Assembly (NCBI GenBank): GCA_046727955.1
Contig: JBKPDO010000329.1
Coordinates: forward strand, 1 to 21,331
Source of the DNA: DASVXQ01 sp046727955
GTDB lineage: Bacteria > Actinomycetota > CALGFH01
Direction: 5' to 3'
DNA: 21,331 nt
This document shows, one piece after another, positions 6,813-14,421 of this stretch (its first letter is position 1; each line of letters starts with the position of its first letter). The position numbers were made by a program, and so were the translations under genes. The notes under the pieces were generated by a model. It was not told the origin of the DNA. It made no database searches and was given only the letters and a program-made list of their open reading frames with translations.

Positions 6813-7922
6813 ATGATCGAGGTCGAAGGGCTGACCAAACGATTCCACCGCCCACGCCGCTGGAGATTCAGCACGCCAAGCGAGGCTGCGGCAGAGCGCG
6901 CTGCGGTGGACGGGATCAGCTTCCAGGTGGCCGCCGGTGAGTTCGTCGGCTACGCCGGCCCGAACGGGGCGGGCAAATCGACCACTGTGAAGATGATGTG
7001 CGGCATCCTGACCCCTTCGGGCGGGCGGGTCATCGTCGACGGACTCACGCCCACCAAACAGCGCCGACAGCTCGCCCGGCGCATAGGCGTCGTCTTTGGC
7101 CAACGCACTCAGCTTTGGTGGGACTTGCCGCTGTCTGATTCCTTCGATCTTGTCCGGCACCTATATCGGATACCGACGTTGACATGGCGGCGGCGCCTAG
7201 ACGAGCTGACCAACCTGCTCGACCTCGGCCCGCTGTTGGCGCAATCGGTGCGCACTCTCTCCCTGGGCCAGCGGATGCGGTCGGAGCTGGCCGCCGCGGT
7301 GCTGCCGGCGCCAAGGGTGCTGTTCCTGGACGAGCCGACCATCGGCCTGGACGTGGAGGCCAAGGCGGCGGTGCGCGCCTTCCTTCGGGAGCTGAACCGG
7401 GCCGAGGGCACCACGGTGATCCTCACTACTCACGATCTCGACGACATTGTCGAGCTTTGCCATCGGCTGCTGATCATCGACCATGGCCAGACCATCTACG
7501 ACGGCACGGTCGAGGGGTTGCGCCGGCGCTACGGCACCACTCGCGTGCTGGTAGTCGACCTGCGGGAGGACGCCGAGGTGGCGGTGGAGGGCGCCAGGGT
7601 GGTGCGGGCCGAGGGGCACCGGCGCTGGCTCGAGTTCGGCCGTGACGAGGTGAGCGCAGCGGAGCTGATCGCCCGGGTAATGGCCGACCACGAGGTGGTC
7701 GACCTGACTTTGGAGGAGCCTGACATCGAGGACATCGTCCGCCGCATCTACCGCGGCGAGACCTTGTCTCGCGAGGGCAAGGCCGAGCCCCGCGAGGGCG
7801 ATGCCGGACCCCGCGAGGGCAAGGCCGGGGAGCCCGGCCAGGCTGAGCCGCGAGAGGCCGGACCCGGGGAGCCCGCGGAGGCCGGACCCGGGGAGCCCGC
7901 GCCGGGCGCGGCGGGGCGCTAG
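6813..7922 (+). CDS. ABC-2-type exporter ATPase without adjacent permeases, with repetitive C-terminal tail
   Basis: The 369-residue product is a NatA-like ATP-binding subunit of the COG4586/viologen-exporter type. Visible motifs are Walker A GPNGAGKST (49-57), Q-loop FGQRTQ (95-100), signature LSLGQRMR (149-156), Walker B VLFLDEPT (169-176), D-loop GLD and switch His207. The domain ends by about residue 310. Residues 314-369 are a low-complexity Glu/Pro/Gly/Ala/Arg tail built from repeats such as REGKAEP, REGDAGP, and EAGPGEP twice. Permease genes normally follow, but here the stop shares CTAG with the convergent rdgB stop, so no partner is present. The ATG at 6813 overlaps (ATGA) the stop of a 15-codon frame beginning at 6769. 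Substrate is unknown. Confidence 0.85.
   Translation: MIEVEGLTKRFHRPRRWRFSTPSEAAAERAAVDGISFQVAAGEFVGYAGPNGAGKSTTVKMMCGILTPSGGRVIVDGLTPTKQRRQLARRIGVVFGQRTQLWWDLPLSDSFDLVRHLYRIPTLTWRRRLDELTNLLDLGPLLAQSVRTLSLGQRMRSELAAAVLPAPRVLFLDEPTIGLDVEAKAAVRAFLRELNRAEGTTVILTTHDLDDIVELCHRLLIIDHGQTIYDGTVEGLRRRYGTTRVLVVDLREDAEVAVEGARVVRAEGHRRWLEFGRDEVSAAELIARVMADHEVVDLTLEEPDIEDIVRRIYRGETLSREGKAEPREGDAGPREGKAGEPGQAEPREAGPGEPAEAGPGEPAPGAAGR
7770..7912. repeat. Imperfect GC-rich tandem repeats in the ABC gene 3' end
   Basis: CCCGCGAGGGC-type and GGCCGGACCCGGGGAGCCCG-type units recur at about 18-24 bp spacing. They are read in frame as repeated REG-AEP/AGP and EAGPGEP peptides. They lie immediately before the stop, and similar tails occur in other genes of this window. 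Confidence 0.55.
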
Positions 7923-8632
7923 CGGCGGGCGGCCATGCGGTCCGCCGCCCACGCTTCGATGGCGGGGCGCAGGGCGCGGAAGGCCTTGCCCCGGTGGGAG
8001 GCGGCGTCCTTGGTGGCGGCGTCGACCTCCGCGCTGGTGCGGTCCCAACCCTCCGGCAGGAACACCGGGTCGTAGCCGAACCCGTTCGACCCCCGCGGCG
8101 CCTCGATGATCCGGCCTTCCCAGGCGGCCTCGGCGTGCCATTCGCGGCCGTTCGGGGTGGCGAGCGCGGCGGCGCAGCGGAAGCGAGCGCCGCGGCGCTC
8201 CGGCGGCACCCCGGCGAGCTCGCGCAGTAGCTTGTCCAGGTTGGCCTGGTCGTTTGCGCCGGGGCCGGCGTAGCGGGCCGAGCGCACACCCGGCGCGCCA
8301 CCGAGGGCGTCCACCTCGAGCCCGGAGTCGTCGGCCACCGCGGCCAGTCCCGACCACGCCGCATAGGCGTGTGCCTTGATGCGAGCGTTCTCGAGGAACG
8401 TCTCGCCGGTCTCCTCGACCTGCGGCCGGTCGCGGCCCACGGCCTCGAGGCCGACCAGCTCCACCGGCACGCCGTCGAGGATCGCGCGCAGCTCACGCAG
8501 CTTGCCCTGGTTGGCCGTGGCTAGCAGGAGACGTGGCCGCTCCGGTCCGCTCACCGGCCCGCGCCCGCGTGCTTCCAGGAGGGGCGACCGCTCCGTCCGC
8601 TCACTGTCCTCCGCCGGCCTGCTGCCGGCCAC
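7919..8632 (-). CDS. rdgB: RdgB/HAM1-type non-canonical purine NTP pyrophosphatase
   Basis: It hydrolyses dITP, ITP and XTP to monophosphates, keeping damaged purines out of DNA and RNA. The core begins at residue 33 (RPRLLLATANQGKLRELRAI), with the nucleotide-binding ATANQGK motif. It continues with EETGETFLENARIKA, VADDSGLEVDALGG, RSARYAG and GSNGFGYDPVF, all characteristic of HAM1/Maf-like fold enzymes. The longest frame starts with GTG at 8632, overlapping the end of rph by about 30 bases and adding 32 non-conserved residues. GTG at 8554 (residue 27) would give a product nearer the family's usual ~200 residues and is a good alternative; neither has a strong ribosome binding site. The stop shares CTAG with the ABC gene. 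It is the last gene of the murI-MBL-rph-rdgB run. Confidence 0.9.
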   Translation of the reverse strand: MAGSRPAEDSERTERSPLLEARGRGPVSGPERPRLLLATANQGKLRELRAILDGVPVELVGLEAVGRDRPQVEETGETFLENARIKAHAYAAWSGLAAVADDSGLEVDALGGAPGVRSARYAGPGANDQANLDKLLRELAGVPPERRGARFRCAAALATPNGREWHAEAAWEGRIIEAPRGSNGFGYDPVFLPEGWDRTSAEVDAATKDAASHRGKAFRALRPAIEAWAADRMAARR

Positions 8633-9416
8633 CGAGGTCGAGGGGAGCCGGGCCGAGCGCCAGCCGCCGCAGCGGCGGGATCGACGCCTCCTCGAGCAGC
8701 GCGCCGAGCGCCCGCTTCTGCTCCCGGACGAGCTCGGCGATGCCGGTGCCGGCCAGGTCGAGCAGGGTGTCCAGCTCAGCGCGGCTGAACGGCTCCCCCT
8801 CGGCGGTGCCCTGCACCTCGACGAGGCCGCCGAGACCGGTCATCACCACGTTCATGTCCAGCGAGGCGCGTACGTCCTCCTCATAGGGCAGGTCGAGGCT
8901 GGGGACGCCGTCGATGATGCCGACGCTGACGGCCGCGACGTGGTCGCGCAGCGGGAAGGTCGACAGGCGCTTGTCCTGTGCCAGGCGGTGGCAGGCGGCG
9001 AAGAGCGCGACCCAGGCGCCGGTGATAGAGGCGCAGCGGGTGCCGCCGTCGGCCTGCAGGACGTCGCAGTCGACCCAGAGCGTGGTCTCACCGAGCGCCG
9101 TCATGTCGGTCACCGCCCGCAGCGCGCGGCCGATCAGGCGCTGAATCTCGTGCGTGCGCCCGCCGGGCCGGCCCTTGGCCACCTCGCGGGCCGACCGCTC
9201 GACGGTGGACCCCGGCAGCATGGAGTACTCCGCCGTCACCCAGCCCTTGCCGGCGCCACGGAGGAACTGTGGCACCCGGTCCTCCGCGGTCACCGCACAG
9301 ACGACATTGGTGCGGCCCAGCTCGACCAGGGCTGAGGCGAAGGCCGTCTCCTGCCAGCCGAGCGTGATGCTCACCGGCCGCAGCGCCTCCGGTGCGCGAC
9401 CATCCCGCCGGGTCAC
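8601..9416 (-). CDS. rph: Ribonuclease PH
   Basis: It is a phosphorolytic 3'-5' exoribonuclease that trims tRNA 3' ends, using phosphate and releasing nucleoside diphosphates. The 271-residue product starts VTRRDGRAPEALRPVSI and includes GWVTAEYSMLPGST, GGRTHEIQRLIGRALRAV, TLWVDCDVLQADGGTR and DLPYEEDVRA, all standard RNase PH segments. A longer open frame to 9578 exists, but the extra part is Gly/Pro/Arg-rich. The GTG at 9416 overlaps the upstream gene's stop (GTGA), so I chose it. The last ~25 residues (after EEASIPPL) exceed the usual length. Gene order with rdgB matches mycobacteria. Confidence 0.92.
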   Translation of the reverse strand: MTRRDGRAPEALRPVSITLGWQETAFASALVELGRTNVVCAVTAEDRVPQFLRGAGKGWVTAEYSMLPGSTVERSAREVAKGRPGGRTHEIQRLIGRALRAVTDMTALGETTLWVDCDVLQADGGTRCASITGAWVALFAACHRLAQDKRLSTFPLRDHVAAVSVGIIDGVPSLDLPYEEDVRASLDMNVVMTGLGGLVEVQGTAEGEPFSRAELDTLLDLAGTGIAELVREQKRALGALLEEASIPPLRRLALGPAPLDLGGRQQAGGGQ

Positions 9417-10354
9417 CGTGTCCCTCCCGATCCCAGCGGCGGCGCTGCACCGCCGCGCTCGCCCGGGACCCCAGGGATCCCCCTCTCGCCAAGGGCTCCC
9501 GCCTCGCCAGGGACCCGCGCCTGGCCAAGGGCCTCTGTCCCCCCCTTGCCGGGGGTTCCCGGATCGCCTGGGCCCCACGTATCGCCCACCTGGAACGTGG
9601 CGCTCTCGATGGCGAGGTCCACCGGCAGGTCAGGGGCGGCGGCGCGGGCGCGCTCCAGCGCGGTGACCGGATCGCTGCCGGGGCGCAGGTGCGTCAGCAG
9701 CAGCCGGCGCGCGCCGGCGCGTGCGGCCCACTCCCCCGCCAGGTCCGGAGTCATGTGGATCGGCTCGGCAACCGCCGGCCACTCGCTCCAGGCCGATTCG
9801 CAAAGGAACAGGTCCGCGCCGTCCGCCAGCTCGGCGAGGGCGTCGCAGGGGCCAGAGTCGGCCGAGTAGGCGAGGGTCGCCCCCGCCGCGGACGCCCGCA
9901 GCCCGTAGGTCTCGACACTGTGGACCGTGGCTATCGCGGTCAGGTCGAGCGGGCCGAGACGGACCCGCTCGCGGTCGTGTAGCTCGTGTACTTCGAACGC
10001 CTCCTCGATCATGGTCAGTGATTCCTGCAATGCGAAGGCCCTAACGTGCTCGGCCCAGCCGGCCGGCCCGTAAACCGGCACCGGGGGCGGGGGTGGGTCC
10101 AGGCCACCGTAGCGGAGCGCGTAGAAGGCGACCGGCAGGTCGCTGGAGTGGTCGACGTGCAGGTGGGACAGCCAGATGGCATCCAGCTCGGGCAGGTTCG
10201 CGTAGAGCAGCAAGTTCGCCAGGGTACCGGAGCCGGTGTCGACCCAGACCCTGGCCCGCCGGCCGCCGGAGTCCGCCTCGACAAGGTAGCCGGAGCAGGC
10301 CTTCCCGGCCGAGGGGTAGGTGCCGCAGGCGCCGAGCACGGTCAGGCGGATCAT
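9413..10354 (-). CDS. MBL-fold metallohydrolase (Rv1339-type phosphodiesterase-like) with collagen-like tail
   Basis: The 313-residue product is a metallo-beta-lactamase-fold hydrolase. The metal motif HLHVDHSSD (64-72) provides three His and one Asp; TIHS-like ATVHSVETYG, YSADSGPCDAL and LLLTHLRPG complete the site. Position between murI and rph matches Rv1339 of M. tuberculosis (273 aa), an atypical cyclic-AMP phosphodiesterase; that activity here is inference. Residues 258-313 form a Gly-x-y-rich tail (GPGDPGTPGKGG, VPGEAGALGERGIPGVPGER) with no family counterpart, coded by ~18-bp imperfect repeats. Start ATG at 10354 overlaps the murI stop (ATGA), and its own stop overlaps the rph start (GTGA), so the run is tightly coupled. 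Confidence 0.85.
   Translation of the reverse strand: MIRLTVLGACGTYPSAGKACSGYLVEADSGGRRARVWVDTGSGTLANLLLYANLPELDAIWLSHLHVDHSSDLPVAFYALRYGGLDPPPPPVPVYGPAGWAEHVRAFALQESLTMIEEAFEVHELHDRERVRLGPLDLTAIATVHSVETYGLRASAAGATLAYSADSGPCDALAELADGADLFLCESAWSEWPAVAEPIHMTPDLAGEWAARAGARRLLLTHLRPGSDPVTALERARAAAPDLPVDLAIESATFQVGDTWGPGDPGTPGKGGTEALGQARVPGEAGALGERGIPGVPGERGGAAPPLGSGGTR
9424..9580. repeat. GC-rich imperfect tandem repeats encoding the MBL protein tail
   Basis: Plus-strand units such as CTCGCCAAGGGCTCCCG, CTCGCCAGGGACCCGCG and CTGGCCAAGGGCCTCTG recur every 18-19 bases. On the minus strand they encode the Gly/Pro-rich tail of the MBL protein and a false extension of rph. Confidence 0.55.
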
Positions 10355-11175
10355 GACGTGCCGGTCCTCACCGGCGCGGTGGCGCTGCGCCGCTCGACGT
10401 CGCCCACCTCGGGCCCCAGGAAGCGGGCCCCGAGCCGGCGGAACTGCCCGGGATCGCCCGAGACCAGGAAACGGTGCCTGGGCTCGGCCCCGAACCGGGC
10501 GTGCAGGTCCGCCCGCGTCAGCTCGGCGAAAACCTGTCGAGCGGTCCACTCGGCGGAGCTGACCAGGAACACGTCGGGCCCGAGGAGATAGCTCAGCACG
10601 CCGGTCAGCAGGGGGTAGTGGGTGCACCCCAGGAGCAGGGTGTCGACCTCCGCCTCGACCAGCGGGGCGAGGTAGCCGGTGGCGAGGTCGAGGACGGTCT
10701 GGCCGGTGGTCTCGCCGCGCTCGACGAACTCGACGAAGCGGGGGCATGCGTTGGCGGTGACGTTGACGTTCTCTCGGGTCGCGTCGATCGCCTCGAGGTA
10801 GCGGCCGGAGCCGACGGTCCCCACGGTACCGATCACCCCGATGCTGCGGTTGCGGGTAAGCCGGACCGCGGCCCGGGCGGTCGGCTCGATGACGTCCACC
10901 ACCGGCACCGGGTAGACGGCGCGCAGCTCGTCCAGCGCGGCCGCCGAAGCGGTGTTGCACGCCACTACGGCGAGCTTGACGTCCTCAGCCAGCAGGACGT
11001 CCATGATCTCCTTGGCGAAGCCGCGGACCTCGGCCTGCTGGCGGGGGCCGTAGGGGTAGCGGGCGGTGTCCGCGAAGTAGATCACCGACTCATAGGGCAG
11101 AAGGTCGATGATCGATCGGGCGACGGTGAGGCCCCCGACGCCGGAGTCGAAGATTCCAATCGGTCGCTGGTCCAT
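10351..11175 (-). CDS. murI: Glutamate racemase
   Basis: It converts L-glutamate to D-glutamate for peptidoglycan precursors in the cytoplasm. The 274-residue product has the paired catalytic cysteines: Cys73 in VACNTASA and Cys184 in LGCTHYPLL. It also has the N-terminal IGIFDSGVGGLTV with Asp10-Ser11, and YFADTARYPYGPR. The length fits the family. The ATG at 11175 is the natural start; about 83 bases separate it from cysM. The last residues (PVRTGTS) overlap the MBL gene start by four bases (ATGA). The gene sits where its orthologue lies in mycobacteria, minus the rhomboid gene that usually separates cysM and murI. Confidence 0.93.
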   Translation of the reverse strand: MDQRPIGIFDSGVGGLTVARSIIDLLPYESVIYFADTARYPYGPRQQAEVRGFAKEIMDVLLAEDVKLAVVACNTASAAALDELRAVYPVPVVDVIEPTARAAVRLTRNRSIGVIGTVGTVGSGRYLEAIDATRENVNVTANACPRFVEFVERGETTGQTVLDLATGYLAPLVEAEVDTLLLGCTHYPLLTGVLSYLLGPDVFLVSSAEWTARQVFAELTRADLHARFGAEPRHRFLVSGDPGQFRRLGARFLGPEVGDVERRSATAPVRTGTS

Positions 11176-11258
11176 GCCCCGGACGATACCGCAGCCGCGC
11201 GACCATCAGCGTTCGTTGTCCACAGCCCCCCAACACCTAACAAGCACTGACGCTGGGC

Positions 11259-12194
11259 TCAGGCCCAGAGCTGGCCGCGCAGGCCGGCCTCGGCGGCCTC
11301 CGGGTCGGCGCCGTAGGCGCCCGTGGACAGGTACTTCCAGCCGCCGTCGGCGCACAGGACGACGATCTCAGCCTGCTCAACGCGCTCGGCCAGGCGCAGG
11401 GCCACGTGCAGCACCGCGCCGCTCGAGACGCCGGCGAAGACCCCTTCGACCGCCGCCAGCTCGCGCGTGCGGCGCAGCGCGTCGTGGGAGTTGACCTTGA
11501 TCCGCCCGTCCAGCAGGTCCGGGTCGAAGATCGGGGGGACGAAGCCCTCGTCCAGGTTGCGGAGACCGTAGACGAGGTCGCCGTATTCCGGCTCGGCTGC
11601 GATGATCTGCACGGCCGGGTTCTGCTTTTTCAGGTAGCGGGCGACGCCCATGAGCGTCCCGGTGGTGCCGAGGCCAGCGACGAAATGGGTCACTTCAGGC
11701 AGGTCGCGCCAGACCTCCGGACCGGTCGTCTCGTAGTGGGCTTGCGCGTTGGCCGCGTTGCCGTACTGGTAGAGCATCACCCAGTCGGGGTGCTCGCCCA
11801 CGAGGCGCTGGGCCAGCCGGATCGAGCCGTTGGAGCCGCTCGAGGCCGGTGACAGCACCACCTCGGCGCCATAGGCATCCAGGATCTGCCGGCGTTCCAG
11901 CGAGGTGTTCTCCGGCATGACCACCACCAGGCGGTAACCGCGCACGCGGGCGATCAGCGCCAGCGAGATGCCGGTGTTGCCGCTGGAGGGCTCCAGCAGG
12001 GTGGCGCCGGGCGCGAGGCGGCCGGCCTTCTCGGCGTCGTCGATCATCGCCCTGGCGATGCGGTCCTTGACGCTGCCGGTCGGGTTCTGGCTCTCGAGCT
12101 TGGCCCACAGCCGCACCCCCGGCTTGGGCGAGAGCCTCGGCAGGCCCACCAGCGGGGTGTTGCCGATCGCGTCGACCAAGTCCTCGTAGCGCAT
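11259..12194 (-). CDS. cysM: CysM, CysO-dependent O-phosphoserine sulfhydrylase
   Basis: This PLP enzyme makes cysteine on the carrier CysO, using O-phosphoserine and CysO thiocarboxylate. The 311-residue product has the PLP lysine in NPTGSVKDR (Lys43), EPSSGNTGIS, the phosphate loop GLGTTGT, and GLRNLDEGFVP, where the arginine corresponds to M. tuberculosis Arg220 that selects O-phosphoserine. The C-terminus GWKYLSTGAYG...GQLWA matches mycobacterial CysM closely. I chose the ATG at 12194, five bases after the cysO stop; an upstream in-frame extension runs through the cysO repeats and is not credible. Neighbouring cysO and mec complete the pathway. Confidence 0.93.
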   Translation of the reverse strand: MRYEDLVDAIGNTPLVGLPRLSPKPGVRLWAKLESQNPTGSVKDRIARAMIDDAEKAGRLAPGATLLEPSSGNTGISLALIARVRGYRLVVVMPENTSLERRQILDAYGAEVVLSPASSGSNGSIRLAQRLVGEHPDWVMLYQYGNAANAQAHYETTGPEVWRDLPEVTHFVAGLGTTGTLMGVARYLKKQNPAVQIIAAEPEYGDLVYGLRNLDEGFVPPIFDPDLLDGRIKVNSHDALRRTRELAAVEGVFAGVSSGAVLHVALRLAERVEQAEIVVLCADGGWKYLSTGAYGADPEAAEAGLRGQLWA

Positions 12195-12199
12195 GGGGC

Positions 12200-12670
12200 C
12201 TACCCGCCTCGGGCCGTGCCTGTATCGGAGCGCTCTATCCACCGGGGGGCTACGCTCGGCTCTGCTTTGCCGCCTGGTGCCCCGGCCCTGGCCTCGCTGG
12301 AGAGCCCCCCGGACCCTGTTATCCACCGGGGGGCTACGCTCGGCTCTGCTTTGCCGCCTGGCGCCCCGGCCCTGGCCTCGCTGGAGAGCCCCCCGGACCC
12401 CCCCGCGACCGCCGGCAGGATGGCGACCACGTCGCCGTCGTCGAGCTTGGCGTCGAGCGCGCCGAGGAAGCGGATGTCCTCGTCGTTGACGTAGACGTTC
12501 ACGAAGCGGTGCAGCGCGCCCTCCTCGGTGAGGAGCTGACCGGAGATGCCCGGGTAGCGCTGCTCGAGGTCGTTGACCAGTTCACGAATGGTCTTTCCCT
12601 CGGCGCTGACGCTCTTGGCGCCATCCGAGTATTTGCGCAAAATTGTCGGGATACGTACCTCGACGGCCAT
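12200..12670 (-). CDS. cysO: CysO sulfur-carrier protein with 65-residue repeat extension after the Gly-Gly
   Basis: CysO is a ubiquitin-fold (ThiS/MoaD-like) protein whose C-terminal Gly carries sulfur as thiocarboxylate for CysM. Residues 1-91 match the family: VRIPTILRKY, ALHRFVNVYVNDEDIRF and DGDVVAILPAVAGG, where the mycobacterial protein ends. Here 65 more residues follow: two 28-residue copies (GSGGLSSEARAGAPGGKAEP, SVAPRWI), then ERSDTGTARGG. The new end is again Gly-Gly. The extension is coded by an 84-bp tandem duplication. For the known chemistry the tail would have to be removed after Gly91, or the terminal Gly156 would have to serve. AGGAGGT lies 12 bases before the ATG. Confidence 0.9.
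   Translation of the reverse strand: MAVEVRIPTILRKYSDGAKSVSAEGKTIRELVNDLEQRYPGISGQLLTEEGALHRFVNVYVNDEDIRFLGALDAKLDDGDVVAILPAVAGGSGGLSSEARAGAPGGKAEPSVAPRWITGSGGLSSEARAGAPGGKAEPSVAPRWIERSDTGTARGG
12236..12403. repeat. 84-bp tandem duplication with terminal inverted repeats inside cysO
   Basis: Units 12236-12319 and 12320-12403 differ at one internal position (T12278 versus C12362) and in their last few bases. Within each, CCGGGGGGCT (12242-12251, 12326-12335) pairs with AGCCCCCCGG (12303-12312, 12387-12396), so each unit can fold into a hairpin. The length is a multiple of three and the cysO frame stays open. The near identity implies a recent duplication. Confidence 0.9.
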
Positions 12671-12829
12671 AGGGGCGATCAGACCTCCTGTTCAAGCTGT
12701 TGCAAAGGGGGAGGCGCGCTCAGGCGCCGGGAGCCAACCGGCGCCGACATCGCCCGTAGCGGGCGGCCGGCCCTTGGCGGTGCCACACCGGTGAGGCCAG
12801 CCGGGCCGTCGGACCAGGAAGCATCCCGC

Positions 12830-13252
12830 TCACCCGCCGACGTGGTCCGGGCTGGGCACGATGCGGACCTCCTCCTCGTCGACCTGCCCGTCGTGGATGC
12901 GGAAGGAGCGCAGCACCGGGGTCTTCAGGTCGGCCAGCGACAGGATCAGGTAGGTCGCGTCCGGGTAGGCCGCCAGCTCGACGTCGGTGCGCGACGGGTA
13001 CGCCTCGGTGAAGGTGTGGGAATGGAAGATCCCGACCAGGTCCAGGCCGCGGTCGTCGATCTCGTTCATCGCCTCGAGCTGGGCCTTTGGCTCGACCACG
13101 TAGAAGGTGGGGCTCGCCTCGGCGTTCGGCAGGGCATAGACCTTCTCGACCGTGCCGTCCTGTCCGGATAGCAGGGCGCACGCCTCGTTGGGGTACTCAG
13201 CCCGGGCGTGGGCCACGAGCGTGTCGTAGCTCTGCCGGTCGATGGCGAACAT
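12830..13252 (-). CDS. mec: Mec, JAMM metalloprotease releasing cysteine from CysO-Cys
   Basis: This zinc isopeptidase hydrolyses the bond between the CysO C-terminal Gly and the newly made cysteine. The 140-residue product carries the JAMM signature: Glu23 in YPNEACALLSG, and HSHTFTEAYPSRTD, where His77, His79, Ser87 and Asp90 fit HxHx7SxxD. The length fits actinobacterial Mec (about 140-150). The start is the ATG at 13252. A 159-base gap separates it from cysO; in that gap I see only GC-rich sequence and the cysO ribosome binding site. Because JAMM enzymes can also trim C-terminally extended carriers, it is the obvious candidate to process the extended CysO here (inference). Confidence 0.92.
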   Translation of the reverse strand: MFAIDRQSYDTLVAHARAEYPNEACALLSGQDGTVEKVYALPNAEASPTFYVVEPKAQLEAMNEIDDRGLDLVGIFHSHTFTEAYPSRTDVELAAYPDATYLILSLADLKTPVLRSFRIHDGQVDEEEVRIVPSPDHVGG

Positions 13253-13317
13253 GCGCTCCTCTCATGGGTGATCAGGCGGGTGACCAGGGCCTCGAGACTC
13301 CGAGCGTAGCATCGTGG

Positions 13318-14421
13318 TCAGCTCGGTGGGAGCCGGCGCACCCGGATGCGGCCCGCCGGCCCCTCCACGATCCGTCCGACCAGGCTTGGCTGCACGCCGT
13401 GACCGACCAGACCGGTGAGCAGGCTCTTCAACCGCTCGGGCGGCGACGCCAGCAGCAGGCCCCCAGAGGTCTGCGCGTCGTGCAGCAGAGTCGCGACCAC
13501 CGGCGGCAGGCCTGGCTCGAGCTCCACCTTGTCCGCCAGGAAGGCCTCGTTGTTGCGGGTGCCGCCGGAGACGAAGCCCGCCGCGGTCAGCTCGGCCGCG
13601 CCCGGCAGGAATGGCACCCTGGCCGCGTCGACCTCGGCGGCGACGCCGCTGGCCCGTGCTATCCGGTGCAGGTGGCCGAGCAGCCCGAAGCCGGTGACGT
13701 CGGTGGCGGCCCGCAGGCCGGCGGCGACCGCCGCCTCGGCGGCGGACCGGTTCAGGGTAGTCATGGCGGCGATCGCCGCCGCGACCGCGCTCTCGTCGGG
13801 CGTGCCGCGTTTGATCGCGGTGGCGACCACGCCGGTGCCGAGCGGTTTGGTGAGCACGAGCTGGTCGCCGGGCTGGGCGCGATCGACGGTCAGCAGCCGC
13901 TCCGGGTCGGCCAGCCCGACCACGGCAAGGCCGTACTTGGGCTCGGGGTCGTCGATCGAGTGGCCGCCGACCACTAGGCAGCCTGCCCGGGCAGCCACCT
14001 CCGCGCCGCCGCGCAGCACCTGGGCGAGCAGCTCGAGCGGCAGGCTCGCGGCGGGCCAGGCGGTGAGGTTCAGCGCAACCAGCGGCCTGCCGCCCATGGC
14101 GTACACGTCGGAGAACGCGTTGGCCGCGGCGATGCGGCCCCAGTCGCCAGGATCGTCGACGATCGGCGTGAAGAAGTCGGTGGTCAGCACCAGCGCGCGT
14201 CCCTCGTCCAGGCGCAGGACGGCGGCGTCGTCACCCTCGGCCGCCCCGACCAGCAGGTCGCCGTTCGCCCTGCCGAGCCCCGGCCCGACGCTGGCCATCA
14301 ACTCCTCGAGCGCGCCCAGCGGCAGCTTGCAGGCACAGCCGGCCCCGTGGGACAGCGAGGTGAGGCGTAAAGCGCCAGTCCCTGTCGTCCCGGTCTCGGT
14401 TGTCCCGGTCTCGGTGCTCAT
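13318..14421 (-). CDS. selD: Selenide, water dikinase (selenophosphate synthetase), Cys type
   Basis: It makes selenophosphate from selenide and ATP for selenocysteine or selenouridine synthesis. The 367-residue product has the catalytic loop HGAGCACK (Cys29, Lys32), LTTDFFTPIVDDPGDWGRIA, NAFSDVYAMGG, VVGGHSIDDPEPKYG and TDVTGFGLLGHLH, all SelD hallmarks. The ATG at 14421 has GAGGAG five bases upstream; a longer frame lacks this. Residues 3-15 are a small TETGTTETGTTGTG repeat, absent from the conserved domain. No selA, selB, selC or ybbB/selU lies in this window. Confidence 0.93.
   Translation of the reverse strand: MSTETGTTETGTTGTGALRLTSLSHGAGCACKLPLGALEELMASVGPGLGRANGDLLVGAAEGDDAAVLRLDEGRALVLTTDFFTPIVDDPGDWGRIAAANAFSDVYAMGGRPLVALNLTAWPAASLPLELLAQVLRGGAEVAARAGCLVVGGHSIDDPEPKYGLAVVGLADPERLLTVDRAQPGDQLVLTKPLGTGVVATAIKRGTPDESAVAAAIAAMTTLNRSAAEAAVAAGLRAATDVTGFGLLGHLHRIARASGVAAEVDAARVPFLPGAAELTAAGFVSGGTRNNEAFLADKVELEPGLPPVVATLLHDAQTSGGLLLASPPERLKSLLTGLVGHGVQPSLVGRIVEGPAGRIRVRRLPPS

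Noticed and set aside
6769..6816. 15-codon leader frame overlapping the ABC start (ATGA)
   Set aside because: Overlap is suggestive of coupling, but no strong ribosome binding site or attenuator structure supports a leader peptide.
9417..9578. Longer N-terminus for RNase PH
   Set aside because: The added residues are repeat-derived Gly/Pro/Arg, and GTG at 9416 overlaps the upstream stop as in a coupled operon.
12671..12829. Riboswitch or T-box between mec and cysO
   Set aside because: Only GC-rich sequence and a ribosome binding site are visible; no conserved aptamer motifs.
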